A stretch of DNA of 64,000 nucleotides from Vibrio sp. J1-1 (GTDB lineage Bacteria > Pseudomonadota > Gammaproteobacteria > Enterobacterales > Vibrionaceae), in assembly GCF_021728395.1 (NCBI RefSeq), contig NZ_JAKKCM010000016.1:32175-96174 (forward strand), written 5' to 3'. The notes under the pieces are model-generated. The model was not told the origin of the DNA, searched no databases, and was given only the letters and a program-made list of their open reading frames with translations. Position 1 is the first letter of the stretch, and each line of letters begins with the position of its first letter. Shown here one piece after another: positions 9,271 to 19,797 of the stretch. The translations under genes were made by a program, and so were the position numbers.

Positions 9271-9505
9271 TTGCAATATCTCACAATTAGAGGAGTAAAA
9301 AAAAACAATCCAAAGTCTCATCGTTTCGCATAATGAGGGTAACCGTTTTGGTCAACGAGTTACATTTGGATTAGATATTGCGGAGGGATTATACGTTCAA
9401 CACAATCGATTGACTACAAGTTTCTTTAATTTTTTTCTTGCAATCGCCCCCTTGCTATGTATTATATTTCCGCTAATTTCCATACTCACGTCTACGAGAT
9501 TAGCT

Positions 9506-10837
9506 GTGCTCTCCCAGACCAATCAAAACATTTTCACCGTTTCCCGTCTTAATGCAGAGGTTCGCCTACTGTTGGAAAATGAAATGGGGATCGTCTGGCT
9601 TGTCGGAGAGATTTCAAACTTCTCAGCTCCCGTCTCTGGACACTGGTACCTAACGCTTAAAGACTCTCGCGCTCAAGTGAAATGCGCTATGTTTCGTGGC
9701 AACAATCGTCGTGTGACTTTCAAGCCTGCAAACGGTAACCAAGTATTGGTAAAAGCACGCCTCTCTCTGTATGAGCCTCGCGGCGACTACCAACTTATCA
9801 TCGAAAGTATGCAGCCAGAAGGCGATGGTCGACTGCAGCAAGAGTTTGAAGCACTCAAGATGAAACTGGCAGCAGAAGGGTTGTTTGCCCAAACGAACAA
9901 ACAGATTTTGCCAGAGCACCCAAAACGTGTGGGTGTGATCACCTCAAAAACCGGTGCTGCACTTTACGATATCCTCGATGTATTAAAACGCCGAGATCCC
10001 TCTCTTCCGATTGTGATTTATCCAACCATGGTTCAGGGAGAGGAAGCCGCTATCCAAATCGCACAAGCAATTGGTCGTGCAAATAGTCGTAATGAATGTG
10101 ATGTGCTTATTGTTGGCCGTGGTGGTGGTTCATTAGAAGATTTATGGTGCTTTAACAACGAGATCCTTGCACGTACGATCTCGGCAAGCCAAATCCCAAT
10201 CATTAGTGCAGTTGGTCACGAAGTAGATGTAACGATTGCTGACTTTGTCGCCGACGTACGAGCACCAACGCCTTCGGCAGCCGCGGAGCTGGTAAGCCGC
10301 GATAATAGTCATAAAGATCAAGCCCTTGTCACTCGTCAACATAAATTGGCGAGCGCACTGCGTTACTATTTGGCTCAACAAAAACAACAAGCAGCGCAAC
10401 TGCTACACCGTTTAGAGCGTCAACACCCTAGCTATCAATTGCAGCGTCAGTCTCAGCAACTGGATGAGTTAGATTTGCGTCTACGCAGAGCAATGCAACG
10501 CTTCATCGATACTCGTCAACAAGCGATTGAACGTAAACACCACCGTCTACAATTGAACTCTCCTGTCAGACACTTAGCTCAGCAAAAATCGAGACTAGAG
10601 CGTGTCGAGCAAAAGCTATTGGATGCCATGGATCGCAAATTACTGACTGTGCGTCATCAACTGGCAATGGCAGCAGAAAAGCTGGAGGCTGTTAGCCCGC
10701 TTGCAACTCTTAAACGTGGCTATTCAATTACGCAGACAGAGCAAGGTAAGGTAATTACACAAGCTGAAGATGTGAAAACGGGCGACCGCCTAGTCACCCG
10801 TTTAGCAAATGGTGAGATTCGCTCGACCGTAAACTAA
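9506..10837 (+). CDS. xseA: Exodeoxyribonuclease VII large subunit
   Basis: XseA with the small subunit XseB forms exonuclease VII, which degrades single-stranded DNA in both directions and acts in mismatch repair. An N-terminal OB-fold ([24 protein letters not shown]) is followed by the catalytic domain ([51 protein letters not shown]) and a long Gln-rich coiled coil from about residue 270. The frame extends upstream to 9410 with a hydrophobic stretch atypical of the family; GTG 9506, preceded by GAGA, gives 443 residues and the usual N-terminus ([14 protein letters not shown]). Divergent from guaB. Confidence 0.95.
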   Translation: MLSQTNQNIFTVSRLNAEVRLLLENEMGIVWLVGEISNFSAPVSGHWYLTLKDSRAQVKCAMFRGNNRRVTFKPANGNQVLVKARLSLYEPRGDYQLIIESMQPEGDGRLQQEFEALKMKLAAEGLFAQTNKQILPEHPKRVGVITSKTGAALYDILDVLKRRDPSLPIVIYPTMVQGEEAAIQIAQAIGRANSRNECDVLIVGRGGGSLEDLWCFNNEILARTISASQIPIISAVGHEVDVTIADFVADVRAPTPSAAAELVSRDNSHKDQALVTRQHKLASALRYYLAQQKQQAAQLLHRLERQHPSYQLQRQSQQLDELDLRLRRAMQRFIDTRQQAIERKHHRLQLNSPVRHLAQQKSRLERVEQKLLDAMDRKLLTVRHQLAMAAEKLEAVSPLATLKRGYSITQTEQGKVITQAEDVKTGDRLVTRLANGEIRSTVN

Positions 10838-10849
10838 CCCAGTCTAACG

Positions 10850-11074
10850 TTAGTCAATCTTTTGAAACTCAAATCGAACTCGAGATTTTGATTTGAGTTC
10901 ATTACAGGTATTACAGAAGTAATTCGCCGCCCCACAAGCCTGAAGTTTTTCCAGTTCAGCGTCACATTCGGGACAAAACCCTACCTTTTTGAAATCTGAG
11001 TCACACTGGTTACAGTGATACTGACCCGTCCACTCTAATTCAACGTCACAAGTCGGACAAATGTTCTGCTGCAT
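10850..11074 (-). CDS. yfgJ: Zinc-ribbon protein, YfgJ family
   Basis: 74 residues with four CxxC knuckles (CPTC, CNQC, CPEC and CNTC) plus an isolated Cys in QACGAANYFC, matching the YfgJ/DUF1407 family of small zinc-ribbon proteins. Function is unknown; two zinc sites are likely. In E. coli yfgJ also lies between der and xseA, so the gene order supports the call. It is convergent with xseA, whose stop lies only 12 bases away, and is transcribed from the 303-base region 11075-11377. Confidence 0.88.
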   Translation of the reverse strand: MQQNICPTCDVELEWTGQYHCNQCDSDFKKVGFCPECDAELEKLQACGAANYFCNTCNELKSKSRVRFEFQKID

Positions 11075-11377
11075 AAGCTTTTACCTTACTCATTTCTTGA
11101 TTCCATTATTCAAAAATTGCCACGCTAAACATTGATCGCCGTCACTGCTTTTGAGAAATCAGATTGATGCGTCATTCGTTCGGACATATAAAGATCTTAC
11201 TCTGATCATCGGATATTACCCATTTGATCAGCGATCACCCCCTAAAAGAATATTTATATAACCACACACCGAAAGCATAAGTTACATATTCTGCATTTCA
11301 ATTTAAATCAGACATAAACTCCAACGGAAAAGTTTAAAAAACAACTTATCAGGATTTTATAAAAAGATCTAATTATC
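11075..11377. other. Intergenic region upstream of yfgJ; no gene seen
   Basis: 303 bases between the yfgJ start and the end of the AlaX-like gene. It is AT-rich with several stops in all frames; it presumably holds the yfgJ promoter. A TGATCATCGG / TTTGATCAGCGATCA stretch (about 11204-11236) has repeated TGATCA elements. No RNA gene or terminator of good quality was recognised. Confidence 0.5.
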
Positions 11378-12250
11378 TTAAAACACTTTTACTTCGGTGT
11401 GCATTTCAATGGTTTGTGGGCCACATTCTATTAAGGTTACTTGTATTGAACCAAACTCATTTAAGTGTTCAGCATGCGTGCCACCACAAGGGATCACAGC
11501 GATTTCACCCTCTCCCAGATCGCACTTCCAATAGCGAGAATCGGTAAGATTATCACCATGACACTCAATAATGATCGTCGCTGCGCGCTGGAGCCATTCA
11601 GACAACTGAACATTGACTTTATGTTCTATGTCACTAAGGTCCAACAGCATATCTGCGCTGTTTAACCCTCTTTTTCGGAGTGTTTTACCTAAACGATACG
11701 TATCCACGCACTTGTCCGGCGTAACAAAGCTTGTCTCCTGAGCATAGCTGTTAAAGTCATAATGACCATGAGGGTCTTTACGGTCGGCGTCTTTACGCCA
11801 ATAACCATCGGCCAGAACTTTATTTAATGCTAAGTAAGCGAGATGTCCGGCGCTATGACCACGACTAAGAGAGAGTTGATAGGGTTTATCCACTTGCAAC
11901 GAGACCATCATACCCGGTTCAAGTAACTCTACTCTTGGTAGCACATGCACGACAACAAACATCCAGCCTGCTGTATCTCGTTTTACTGGAATTGCAGTTC
12001 CAACATATAGTGTGTTTGTGGCTTGCTCTATCGCACCAACCTGACAGTCAAGAACCGTGAACAACGCTCCGTTTATTTCAATCGAGCCTTTATCAGCAGG
12101 GTGATCTGGCCAAATGTGGCTAACGGGATGAAAAGGGGTGGTCTCGGTCACCAGATAACTCACATCACCGTTATGTTCGATGAGTTGTACAGGGGATTCT
12201 AGCTGCCATGTCTGATGACAGAAGCGAATTTTAGTCGCAGTAATCGTCAT
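11378..12250 (-). CDS. AlaX-like alanyl-tRNA editing protein
   Basis: 290 residues related to the editing domain of alanyl-tRNA synthetase. The zinc-binding signature is visible as HSAGH (in SLSRGHSAGHLAYLALN) and CGGTHAEH near the C-terminus; the family (AlaX, class II-like) hydrolyses mischarged Ser- or Gly-tRNA(Ala). The N-terminal half resembles the beta-barrel of the AlaRS linker region. Start chosen at ATG 12250 because the longer frame would start with TTG inside the der terminator. It follows der in the same direction. Substrate specificity is inferred from the family, not seen. Confidence 0.82.
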   Translation of the reverse strand: MTITATKIRFCHQTWQLESPVQLIEHNGDVSYLVTETTPFHPVSHIWPDHPADKGSIEINGALFTVLDCQVGAIEQATNTLYVGTAIPVKRDTAGWMFVVVHVLPRVELLEPGMMVSLQVDKPYQLSLSRGHSAGHLAYLALNKVLADGYWRKDADRKDPHGHYDFNSYAQETSFVTPDKCVDTYRLGKTLRKRGLNSADMLLDLSDIEHKVNVQLSEWLQRAATIIIECHGDNLTDSRYWKCDLGEGEIAVIPCGGTHAEHLNEFGSIQVTLIECGPQTIEMHTEVKVF

Positions 12251-12274
12251 ATGTGTTGTTCTGTGTTTTGAAGA

Positions 12275-12304
12275 TAAAAAAATACCCAAGTAAAACTTGG
12301 GTAT
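12275..12304 (-). terminator. der terminator
   Basis: ATACCCAAG (12282-12290) and CTTGGGTAT (12296-12304) form a perfect 9-base-pair stem; on the minus strand the stem is followed by seven T. It ends der and lies directly before the AlaX-like gene. Confidence 0.9.
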
Positions 12305-12316
12305 TTTTGAACTCGA

Positions 12317-13813
12317 TTATTTATTACGGTTTTTAACCGCAGACATCATGCGCTTTCGCTTACGTTCCTGAGAAATCGTAAGTTTGTTGGTACGGTTCTC
12401 AAACGGGTTCTCACTGTTCTGGAAGTTAATACGGATTGGTGTACCCATGATTTCCAGAGACTTGCGGAAATAGTTCATTAGATAGCGCTTGTACGAATCT
12501 GGTAGCTCACGAACCATATTACCGTGAATGACGACGATTGGTGGGTTATAACCACCTGCGTGTGCGTATTTCAGCTTAATTCGGCGACCACGAACCATAG
12601 GTGGTTGGTGATCATCAACGGCCATCTTCATGATACGAGTGAGCACTGAAGTACCTACACGTGTCGTTGCAGACTTGTATGCTTCCTGAATTGACTCAAA
12701 CAAGTGGCCAACTCCGGTACCATGCAATGCTGAGATAAAGTGAATTCGAGCGAAGTCGACAAAGCCCAGACGACGGTCTAGCTCTTTCTTCACGTTCTCT
12801 TTCACATCGTTATCCAGACCATCCCACTTGTTTACAGCAAGTACGATAGAGCGACCAGCGTTCAGAGCAAAACCGAGCAGACTCAAGTCTTGATCAGAAA
12901 TGTTCTCACGAGCATCGATAACGAGTAGAACCACGTTTGCATCTTCTACAGCCTTCAACGTTTTAACCACTGAGAATTTCTCAACAGTTTCATTGATACG
13001 GCCACGGCGACGTACGCCTGCTGTATCAATAAGTACGTACTCACGACCATCACGTTCCATTGGGATGTAGATAGAATCACGTGTGGTACCAGGCATATCG
13101 TAAACAACGACACGCTCTTCACCCAGAATACGGTTGGTCAACGTTGATTTACCAACGTTTGGACGGCCAATGATTGCAAGTTTGATTGGCTGCTCTTGCA
13201 AACGTTGAAACTCTTGTTCCGCTTCTTCTTCGCTGTACTCTTCTTCGAGGATCTCCGCATCTTCAAATTCAGTCAGATCTTCAATCTCACCTTCTTCAGA
13301 CTCACTGGTCAGCAAGTCATCAAAGAATGGCGCCAGAGCACGCTCAAGAAGTGCAGTCACGCCACGGCCATGAGCAGCAGCAATCTGGTACATGTCATCG
13401 ACACCCAACTGCCAGAAATCGGCACAAGCAGCATCGGCATCAATACCGTCAATTTTGTTTACTACCAGCATTGCTGGCTTTTCAATTTTACGTAGGTGCG
13501 CCGCAATCGCTTCATCAGAAGACGTAAGACCAGCACGACCGTCAACAAGGAATAGCACTACGTCAGCTTCATCAATGGCCGCTAACGACTGCTCGGCCAT
13601 CTTTGTTTCAACGCCTTCTTCCGTACCATCAATACCACCGGTATCAATGACGATAAAATCATGCTCTTCATCAAGTTTAGCTTGGCCATATTTACGGTCT
13701 CGCGTCAGGCCAGGAAAGTCCGCAACCAAAGCGTCACGAGTGCGTGTCAATCGGTTAAATAGTGTAGATTTACCTACATTCGGACGCCCTACTAGGGCCA
13801 CAACAGGTACCAT
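12317..13813 (-). CDS. der: Ribosome biogenesis GTPase Der (EngA)
   Basis: 498 residues with the diagnostic tandem of two GTPase domains. Each has a P-loop GRPNVGKST (near residues 8 and 215), a DxxG switch (DTGGIDG; DTAGVRR) and NKxD (NKIDG; NKWDG). A KH-like domain follows (from about residue 385) and a basic tail ([14 protein letters not shown]). Der is essential for 50S subunit assembly. The acidic spacer between the two GTPase domains ([15 protein letters not shown]) is long, as in Vibrio. GAGG lies before the ATG. It is downstream of bamB but separated by a terminator. Confidence 0.98.
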   Translation of the reverse strand: MVPVVALVGRPNVGKSTLFNRLTRTRDALVADFPGLTRDRKYGQAKLDEEHDFIVIDTGGIDGTEEGVETKMAEQSLAAIDEADVVLFLVDGRAGLTSSDEAIAAHLRKIEKPAMLVVNKIDGIDADAACADFWQLGVDDMYQIAAAHGRGVTALLERALAPFFDDLLTSESEEGEIEDLTEFEDAEILEEEYSEEEAEQEFQRLQEQPIKLAIIGRPNVGKSTLTNRILGEERVVVYDMPGTTRDSIYIPMERDGREYVLIDTAGVRRRGRINETVEKFSVVKTLKAVEDANVVLLVIDARENISDQDLSLLGFALNAGRSIVLAVNKWDGLDNDVKENVKKELDRRLGFVDFARIHFISALHGTGVGHLFESIQEAYKSATTRVGTSVLTRIMKMAVDDHQPPMVRGRRIKLKYAHAGGYNPPIVVIHGNMVRELPDSYKRYLMNYFRKSLEIMGTPIRINFQNSENPFENRTNKLTISQERKRKRMMSAVKNRNK

Positions 13814-13938
13814 AACAACCTCTACAATAATCTTTCTTCTGTAGTTATAGGTAACGACTTGCCCAATGCCAAATCAAACCAGGTTTTACCTATAACCACG
13901 TCAAGAATAACTGTTAATAAATAATAATTTCAAACAAC

Positions 13939-13972
13939 AAAACGGCTCCTAACTGTCACCAGCCAGGAGCCG
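13939..13972 (-). terminator. bamB terminator
   Basis: CGGCTCCT (13943-13950) pairs with AGGAGCCG (13965-13972); read on the minus strand the stem is followed by TTTTG. It separates the hisS-yfgM-bamB transcript from der. Confidence 0.75.
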
Positions 13973-13993
13973 AATGTGAATTATATCACGATA

Positions 13994-15154
13994 TTATTCG
14001 TTAATGGTTAGTTTCTTTACATCGCCGTTGCGAGTAGTAAGGACATAACCATCAGACAGCAATGTTGGACCAACAGCAAAACCACTGTCATCAATATATT
14101 GCTGCGCTACGAATTCACCGGTTGAGCGATCCATCCAATGCAGGTAACCCAATGTGTCACCTACAACCAGATAGTTGCCTATCACAATTGGAGCCGTCAG
14201 TTGACGGTGCTCTAGCAAGCTGTTTTCCCACAACTCAGTGCCACTTCGTGCATCAACGGCGAAAACATGATCTTTTTCAGTGATGACAAACAGACGGCTA
14301 CCATCCGTTGCCATATCATTCGCCGATGAGTAGTTACGCTTCCAAATCGGGTTAGCAGAGCGCAAGTCAACCGCAATTAGCTGACCATTAAAACCGATGG
14401 TGAAAAGAGTGCCACCAAGTACAATTGGCGACGCGTCAACGTCAACCAAACGGTCGATTTCCGTTGCACCTTTTGGCGTACCAACTGGTTGTTGCCAAAT
14501 AAGCTGACCACGTTCAACAATCGCCGCTGCCAGTCGGCCATTTGCCGTACCCCAGAAAACACCGCCACCAATAGCCACTGGTGTGCTATCACCGCGTAAA
14601 GTCAGGTTAGGAACTTCAGTGCTCAATGCCCAGCGTTGCTCACCAGTGCTTTCGTTGAGAGCAACAAGCATGCCTCGGCTGGTATTAATGATGATCAAAC
14701 CAGAGTCAGCAACCGGCTTCGCCAGTACTTCTCCGCCAACCTTAACACGCCAGTTTACTTCGCCAGTTTCTTGGGAAAGTGCAATGACATCACCGTTGTC
14801 AGAACCTATGTATAGGCTTCCGTAAGCAGCTGTGATACCTCCAGATAGACGAGCAACAACACTCTCTTCTAGATCAACTTCCCATAACGGCTTGCCGTTT
14901 TCTGGATTCAGCGCTTTGACAACACCGTCACGACTTGCAACAAATAGAGTACCGTTGGCATAAACTGGAGACAGTTTAGAGAAGTAATGACCGACGCCAT
15001 CACCGACTGAGGTGCTCCACTCAGTATGAGTCGTAAACTCACTATCGACTTGAGGTAGCGGCGCCATAACAATGGTATCTTCTTCGCTCGCACAACCCGC
15101 GAGGATTCCCATCGTTAACGCCCCTAACAAGGCTTTTTTAAAGACTCTTTTCAT
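13994..15154 (-). CDS. bamB: Outer membrane assembly lipoprotein BamB
   Basis: 386 residues. A lipoprotein signal peptide ends in the lipobox LAGC (Cys 21), so the protein is anchored to the outer membrane facing the periplasm. The body is an eight-bladed PQQ-type beta-propeller; blade repeats such as LNPENGKPLWEVDLEE, LSQETGEVNWRVKVGG, LNESTGEQRWALSTE and VDARSGTELWENSLLE are easy to see. BamB binds BamA and helps insert outer-membrane beta-barrels. It lies 12 bases after yfgM, so the two are co-transcribed, as in E. coli. Confidence 0.97.
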   Translation of the reverse strand: MKRVFKKALLGALTMGILAGCASEEDTIVMAPLPQVDSEFTTHTEWSTSVGDGVGHYFSKLSPVYANGTLFVASRDGVVKALNPENGKPLWEVDLEESVVARLSGGITAAYGSLYIGSDNGDVIALSQETGEVNWRVKVGGEVLAKPVADSGLIIINTSRGMLVALNESTGEQRWALSTEVPNLTLRGDSTPVAIGGGVFWGTANGRLAAAIVERGQLIWQQPVGTPKGATEIDRLVDVDASPIVLGGTLFTIGFNGQLIAVDLRSANPIWKRNYSSANDMATDGSRLFVITEKDHVFAVDARSGTELWENSLLEHRQLTAPIVIGNYLVVGDTLGYLHWMDRSTGEFVAQQYIDDSGFAVGPTLLSDGYVLTTRNGDVKKLTINE

Positions 15155-15166
15155 CCAATGCGGTCC

Positions 15167-15781
15167 TTACTTCGCCAGATCGTCCAATTTCATTTGTAGC
15201 GTTGGGCTTACATCCGTCGCCTGCTGTGCTTCGGTGTAAGCAGCATACGCGGCATCTTTGTCGCCTTGACGAAGAGCGATATCACCACGAAGCTCCGCGA
15301 TACGACCATTCCATGCGGCATCGGTTACTTTGCTTAGTTCAGACGTTGCTGCATCAAAGTTACCCAGTTCCGCTTCAATACGAGCGATGCGGTAACTGAT
15401 AAGTGGTGACAATGCTGCATCTTTAGTGCTGCTTTGAGCCCATTTTAGTTGCTCAAGTGCAGCAGAAAGATCTTGTGCTTCCACTTGTGATTTCGCGAGT
15501 TGCAGAGCGGCTAATACTGAATATTCTTTTACTTTGCTTGAATCGATGAAAGCTTGAACTTCAGTCTGTGCATCAACACCTTTTTCCTGTAATGCATTAA
15601 TCGCTGTCGTGTAGTTCTGTGAAGCTGCTTCACTCGCCTGAATCACTGAATCCTGGTAGTAACGCCAACCAAATAAACCACCTAGACCAACAACTGCACC
15701 GATGATGACGGCTTTGCCGTTCTCTTTCCACCAGTCTTTAATTGCTTCAACTTGTTGTTCTTCAGTATCGTAAAGTTCCAC
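15167..15781 (-). CDS. yfgM: YfgM family inner-membrane TPR protein
   Basis: 204 residues starting at a GTG with AGAGGA six bases upstream. A single N-terminal membrane helix (about residues 24-43, VIIGAVVGLGGLFGWRYY) anchors a periplasmic tetratricopeptide-like domain of helical repeats. E. coli YfgM associates with the SecYEG translocon and the chaperone PpiD and has been linked to periplasmic chaperone networks. It lies between hisS and bamB in the conserved order; two weak hairpins separate it from hisS. Confidence 0.92.
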   Translation of the reverse strand: MELYDTEEQQVEAIKDWWKENGKAVIIGAVVGLGGLFGWRYYQDSVIQASEAASQNYTTAINALQEKGVDAQTEVQAFIDSSKVKEYSVLAALQLAKSQVEAQDLSAALEQLKWAQSSTKDAALSPLISYRIARIEAELGNFDAATSELSKVTDAAWNGRIAELRGDIALRQGDKDAAYAAYTEAQQATDVSPTLQMKLDDLAK

Positions 15782-15805
15782 TTCCTGTCCTCTTAAAACA
15801 TGTAA

Positions 15806-15863
15806 ATGGCAGCAAAGATGCCATTGTTCCCATCTCGTTTAAAGGCTCCACATTTGGGAGCCT
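15806..15863 (-). other. Two small hairpins between hisS and yfgM
   Basis: AGGCTCC/GGAGCCT (15843-15849 with 15857-15863) and ATGGCA/TGCCAT (15806-15811 with 15819-15824). Neither is followed by a strong T-tract on the minus strand, so they probably modulate, rather than end, the hisS-yfgM transcript. Confidence 0.45.
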
Positions 15864-15905
15864 CAAAGAACGAACCAGGATAAAATTACTAGCTTACTAA
15901 AAGAC

Positions 15906-17174
15906 TTAAATCAGTGCTGCGATCTTTTCAGCAACTTCTGCTTGGTTGTAAGTGTGTTGCTCACCACCAGCCAAGTCTTTCAATACTACGGTGTTATCCG
16001 CAACTTCGTTCTCACCCAGAACCAATGCTACAACAGCACCGACTTTATCTGCGCGTTTAAACTGTTTCTTGAAGTTACCGCCACCAAAGTGACTCATCAC
16101 ACGTACGCCAGGTACCTCTTCACGAAGCTGCTCGGCAAGTTTCATCCCTGCCATCATAGTACCTTCGCCCGCGGTCACAACGTATACGTCAACGCTACGA
16201 CGTACTTCAGTTAACTCTAGCGTTTCCAGCATAAGTACTAGACGCTCAAGGCCCATAGCAAAACCAACTGCTGGTGTTGCTTTACCGCCTAGCTGTTCAA
16301 CTAGACCGTCATAACGACCCCCACCACATACTGTACCTTGTGCACCTAAGCTTTCAGTAATCCACTCGAAAACAGTACGGTTGTAGTAGTCCAGACCACG
16401 AACAAGACGTTCGTTAACTGTGTATTCGATGCCTGCAGCATCAAGAAGTTCACACAGACCTGCAAAATGTTGCTTAGATTCTTCGTCTAAGTGTTCAGAA
16501 AGACGAGGAGCGTCACCTAAAATAGCCTGAACATCAGGGTTTTTAGTGTCAAGAACACGCAGAGGGTTAGTGTGCATACGACGCTTACAGTCTTCATCCA
16601 AAACATCCATATGCTGTTCTAGGAAGGCAATCAGAGCTTCACGGTAGTTAGCACGCGCTTCTAGTGAACCAATTGAGTTTAGCTCAAGGCGAACGTGCTT
16701 ATCGATACCCAGTTCACGCCATAGACGCGCCGTCATCATGATAAGTTCTGCATCAACGTCAGGGCCATTTAAGCCAAATACTTCCACGCCACATTGGTGG
16801 AATTGACGGTAACGACCTTTTTGAGGACGCTCGTGACGGAACATTGGGCCCATGTACCAAACGCGTTGTTCTTGGTTGTACAGTAGACCGTTTTCGATCC
16901 CTGCACGTACACAACCTGCAGTACCTTCCGGACGAAGCGTCAGGCTATCGCCGTTACGATCTTCAAACGTGTACATTTCTTTTTCAACGACGTCAGTCAC
17001 TTCACCAATTGCGCGACTAAATAAATGTGTCATCTCAACGATTGGCATGCGCATTTCGTTATAGCCGTATGCGCTAATTACACTTTTCACTGTGCTTTCT
17101 AACTTTTGCCACAGTGGTGATTGAGTTGGGAGGCAGTCGTTCATGCCTCGAATTGCTTGAATTGTTTTTGCCAC
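15906..17174 (-). CDS. hisS: Histidyl-tRNA synthetase
   Basis: 422 residues, the usual bacterial length, started at GTG 17174 giving the conserved N-terminus [13 protein letters not shown] class II synthetase: motif 2 ([20 protein letters not shown]), the histidine-specific signature [13 protein letters not shown] and motif 3 ([15 protein letters not shown]) are present, followed by the alpha/beta anticodon-binding domain from about residue 330 ([12 protein letters not shown]). It charges tRNA(His). Gene order ispG-hisS-yfgM is the standard one. Confidence 0.98.
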   Translation of the reverse strand: MAKTIQAIRGMNDCLPTQSPLWQKLESTVKSVISAYGYNEMRMPIVEMTHLFSRAIGEVTDVVEKEMYTFEDRNGDSLTLRPEGTAGCVRAGIENGLLYNQEQRVWYMGPMFRHERPQKGRYRQFHQCGVEVFGLNGPDVDAELIMMTARLWRELGIDKHVRLELNSIGSLEARANYREALIAFLEQHMDVLDEDCKRRMHTNPLRVLDTKNPDVQAILGDAPRLSEHLDEESKQHFAGLCELLDAAGIEYTVNERLVRGLDYYNRTVFEWITESLGAQGTVCGGGRYDGLVEQLGGKATPAVGFAMGLERLVLMLETLELTEVRRSVDVYVVTAGEGTMMAGMKLAEQLREEVPGVRVMSHFGGGNFKKQFKRADKVGAVVALVLGENEVADNTVVLKDLAGGEQHTYNQAEVAEKIAALI

Positions 17175-17200
17175 AATACTTACCGTAATTCTCGTTGAGA

Positions 17201-18319
17201 TTAATCTTGTACTTTTACTTCGATGCGACTATTGCTGTCCATCATAGACGCTTTCGCACGAATCTTAGCTTCTAGCTGATCCACAAGGTCGTTGTTATCA
17301 AAGCGCTCTTTCTGGCGTTTACCATCTTCATAGAACGCACTCTTCTTGTTACTACCAGCCAAGCCTAAATGAGAAACTTCTGCTTCACCCGGACCATTGA
17401 CTACACAACCGATAATCGATACATCCATCGGGGTGATGATGTCTTCCAAACGCTCTTCAAGTGCATTGACGGTCCCGATAACATCAAATTCCTGACGAGA
17501 ACAGCTTGGACACGCAATGAAGTTAATTCCGCGTGAACGAATGCGTAGGGACTTCAGAATATCGAAACCAACTTTGATCTCTTCAACGGGATCTGCAGCA
17601 AGAGAGATACGCAAAGTATCACCGATACCTTCAGCCAGAAGCATGCCCAAGCCTACAGAAGACTTCACTGCACCAGCACGCGCTCCACCCGCTTCGGTAA
17701 TACCCAAGTGTAGGGGCTGGTCAATTTTCTTCGCTAAAAGACGGTATGAATCTACCGCAAGGAAAACATCAGAGGCTTTCACGCTCACTTTGAATTGATC
17801 AAAGTTAAGGCGATCAAGGTGATCCACATGACGCATTGCCGACTCAACCAACGCTTCTGGGGTTGGTTCACCGTACTTCAATTGCAGATCTTTTTCTAAA
17901 GAACCGCCGTTAACGCCAATACGGATTGGAATGTTTTTGTCACGGGCACAGTCAACTACCGAGCGAATACGCTCCTCGTTGCCGATGTTGCCTGGGTTAA
18001 TACGCAGACAGTCAACACCGTACTCTGCCACTTTAAGCGCAATACGATAATCAAAGTGAATATCGGCGACCAACGGAACAGAGACTTGCTGTTTGATCAG
18101 TTTAAAGGCTTCAGCAGCATCCATCGTAGGTACAGAAACACGTACGATGTCTGCGCCCACTTTTTCTAGTGCTCGGATTTGTGCGACTGTCGCTTCTACG
18201 TCAGTCGTGCGAGTGTTGGTCATTGACTGTACAGCAATTGGCGCACCATCACCAATTGGCACATCACCCACATAAATACGCGTCGATTTACGACGTATAA
18301 TTGGAGATTCGTGTTGCAT
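17201..18319 (-). CDS. ispG: 4-hydroxy-3-methylbut-2-en-1-yl diphosphate synthase
   Basis: 372 residues. IspG (GcpE) converts methylerythritol cyclodiphosphate to HMBPP in the MEP isoprenoid pathway, using a [4Fe-4S] cluster and reduced flavodoxin or ferredoxin. The N-terminal TIM barrel ([21 protein letters not shown]) and the C-terminal cluster domain with Cys in CPSCSRQ and in [17 protein letters not shown] are intact. It starts 6 bases after the rodZ stop, so the two are coupled. Cluster supply presumably comes from the isc system encoded further right. Confidence 0.98.
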   Translation of the reverse strand: MQHESPIIRRKSTRIYVGDVPIGDGAPIAVQSMTNTRTTDVEATVAQIRALEKVGADIVRVSVPTMDAAEAFKLIKQQVSVPLVADIHFDYRIALKVAEYGVDCLRINPGNIGNEERIRSVVDCARDKNIPIRIGVNGGSLEKDLQLKYGEPTPEALVESAMRHVDHLDRLNFDQFKVSVKASDVFLAVDSYRLLAKKIDQPLHLGITEAGGARAGAVKSSVGLGMLLAEGIGDTLRISLAADPVEEIKVGFDILKSLRIRSRGINFIACPSCSRQEFDVIGTVNALEERLEDIITPMDVSIIGCVVNGPGEAEVSHLGLAGSNKKSAFYEDGKRQKERFDNNDLVDQLEAKIRAKASMMDSNSRIEVKVQD

Positions 18320-18325
18320 AATTTT

Positions 18326-19282
18326 TTATAACGGTAAAGTGAATCTAGCGACTTTGCCTGAAGTATACCCAGAAAGGTCGACAGGTTCACTCGCAAATGT
18401 CATTGTAACCCCTTCCGGCGCGCCCAATATCACTTTAAATGGTGCTTTTCCGGTAAGTTCTACATCCTGGCCTGGTTTATGGGTGCCACTTACCAACGTT
18501 TTGCCGTTAGTATCTTTCACCTGAATCCAGCAATCTGCTTTGAATGTCATAGTGAGAAGGGTCATCCCTTCCGGCACGGTGATCGCTGGCTCTTCAACAA
18601 CCGAAGCTTCTTCAATCACTGGAACCGGCTCTGCGACGTCTGTGTTTGCTAGCTCTTCACTAATCGTTGCGAGTGCCTCTGTTGATTCTACAGTGCTTAG
18701 CGCTTCGTCTGGTGCTACAGACTGCTCTGTTGAAGCGGTTATATCTACTGGCTCGCTTGCGATTAACTCGTCGGCACTCATTTGGTCAATATCAGCTAAC
18801 TCTTTTGCGCTCGGTACTGGCGCTTCAACACTGGAATCTGTCACAACCTGAGTCAGACTATTATCCTGTTGGTTTTGCCACCACCAGGCAGCAGAGATCC
18901 CGGTAATCACTATCGCGATAACCCAGGTCAGAAACATAATACGGCTGTTGTGCTTTTCATGCTTTGTTTTGCGAGAAAAGCTCTGCATTTCGATTTCTTG
19001 ATCTTTCGGTTGGATATCGGTGGTTTGCTCTAATGCCGTTAACACCACTTTTTCATCAAGACCAACCACTTTGGCATACGAGCGCAAGTAACCACGAGTA
19101 AACGTCGCCACTTGTTGGGATTCAAATCGATTATTCTCAATATCTTCAATAACAGAAACGCGAAGTCTCAGGCGATCAGCAACTTGCTTTTGTGTCATTC
19201 CTAAAGATTCGCGTTTGTTTTTCAATAGTGTGCCCGCTTCAATAGAAAGCGGTACTTCATTCGTGTTTTCGTGTTCTGTCAT
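18326..19282 (-). CDS. rodZ: Cytoskeleton protein RodZ
   Basis: 318 residues. The cytoplasmic N-terminus (about 15-85) is a helix-turn-helix of the Cro/XRE fold (LLKNKRESLGMTQKQVADRL) that binds MreB; a basic juxtamembrane stretch precedes the single membrane helix at about 115-135; then comes a Pro/Glu/Ser-rich linker and the periplasmic beta-domain (DUF4115, from about 235: MTLLTMTFKADCWIQV). RodZ links MreB to the elongation machinery and so keeps rod shape. First gene of the rodZ-ispG-hisS-yfgM-bamB run, with a long upstream region. Confidence 0.95.
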   Translation of the reverse strand: MTEHENTNEVPLSIEAGTLLKNKRESLGMTQKQVADRLRLRVSVIEDIENNRFESQQVATFTRGYLRSYAKVVGLDEKVVLTALEQTTDIQPKDQEIEMQSFSRKTKHEKHNSRIMFLTWVIAIVITGISAAWWWQNQQDNSLTQVVTDSSVEAPVPSAKELADIDQMSADELIASEPVDITASTEQSVAPDEALSTVESTEALATISEELANTDVAEPVPVIEEASVVEEPAITVPEGMTLLTMTFKADCWIQVKDTNGKTLVSGTHKPGQDVELTGKAPFKVILGAPEGVTMTFASEPVDLSGYTSGKVARFTLPL

Positions 19283-19797
19283 AATGATGGTTTTTAGTCT
19301 GTTTTAGTGGCTAACACGGTTATTGATTTTCGTTGTTTTTCTTAAGACCCACTTAAAGAAAGCTAGGCTAATCGTGTTAACCAAAGTAATAATTTTAAGA
19401 AATTCTCTGAGCTTTGAAGGTGAATACTCGTCTCGCAGATATCAGCGAAACGTATGAGAGAACAAGCTGAGATTTCCCGATGCTGTCATAAATGTTATAC
19501 AACATGATAAGACAATGTATAACAAAGACAAAAACTCTTTCCACTCAAACTAACAGATTGCTCAAGCTTTTGTCCAAACTTTGACACTGTAATTGGAAAT
19601 TATACGCAATTCCACTCTAAGCTCAGGGTTATGATGCGAAACAACCTTCATTAACCGCCTCAGCATCGTGATTTTTACGTCGCCAATACAGGTGATAAAA
19701 TATGCATCACCTGACATGACAGCCATTTGCTTATAGCAATCTCTCTAAACAAAATAGCCAGAGCAAGAGGCTCTGGCTATTTTAAAATTCACACAGC
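19283..19797. other. 515-base region between rlmN and rodZ: promoter area, no gene seen
   Basis: No frame of useful length is present. On the minus strand, TTGTCT and TATCAT with a 16-base spacer (about 19504-19531) are a plausible rodZ promoter. An inverted repeat GTTATACA / TGTATAAC (19494-19501 and 19516-19523) straddles the -10 and could be an operator. From memory, several vibrios carry pilF/pilW here; no trace of it was recognised. Confidence 0.45.
19753..19782 (-). terminator. rlmN terminator
   Basis: AAATAGCCAGAGC and GCTCTGGCTATTT form a long stem (about 19754-19781) with a short loop. T-runs exist on both strands, so it may work in either direction; its role is to end rlmN. Confidence 0.88.

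Noticed and set aside
9410-9505. Hydrophobic N-terminal extension of XseA
   Set aside because: It overlaps the divergent guaB-xseA promoter region and is not a family feature; GTG 9506 gives the normal N-terminus.
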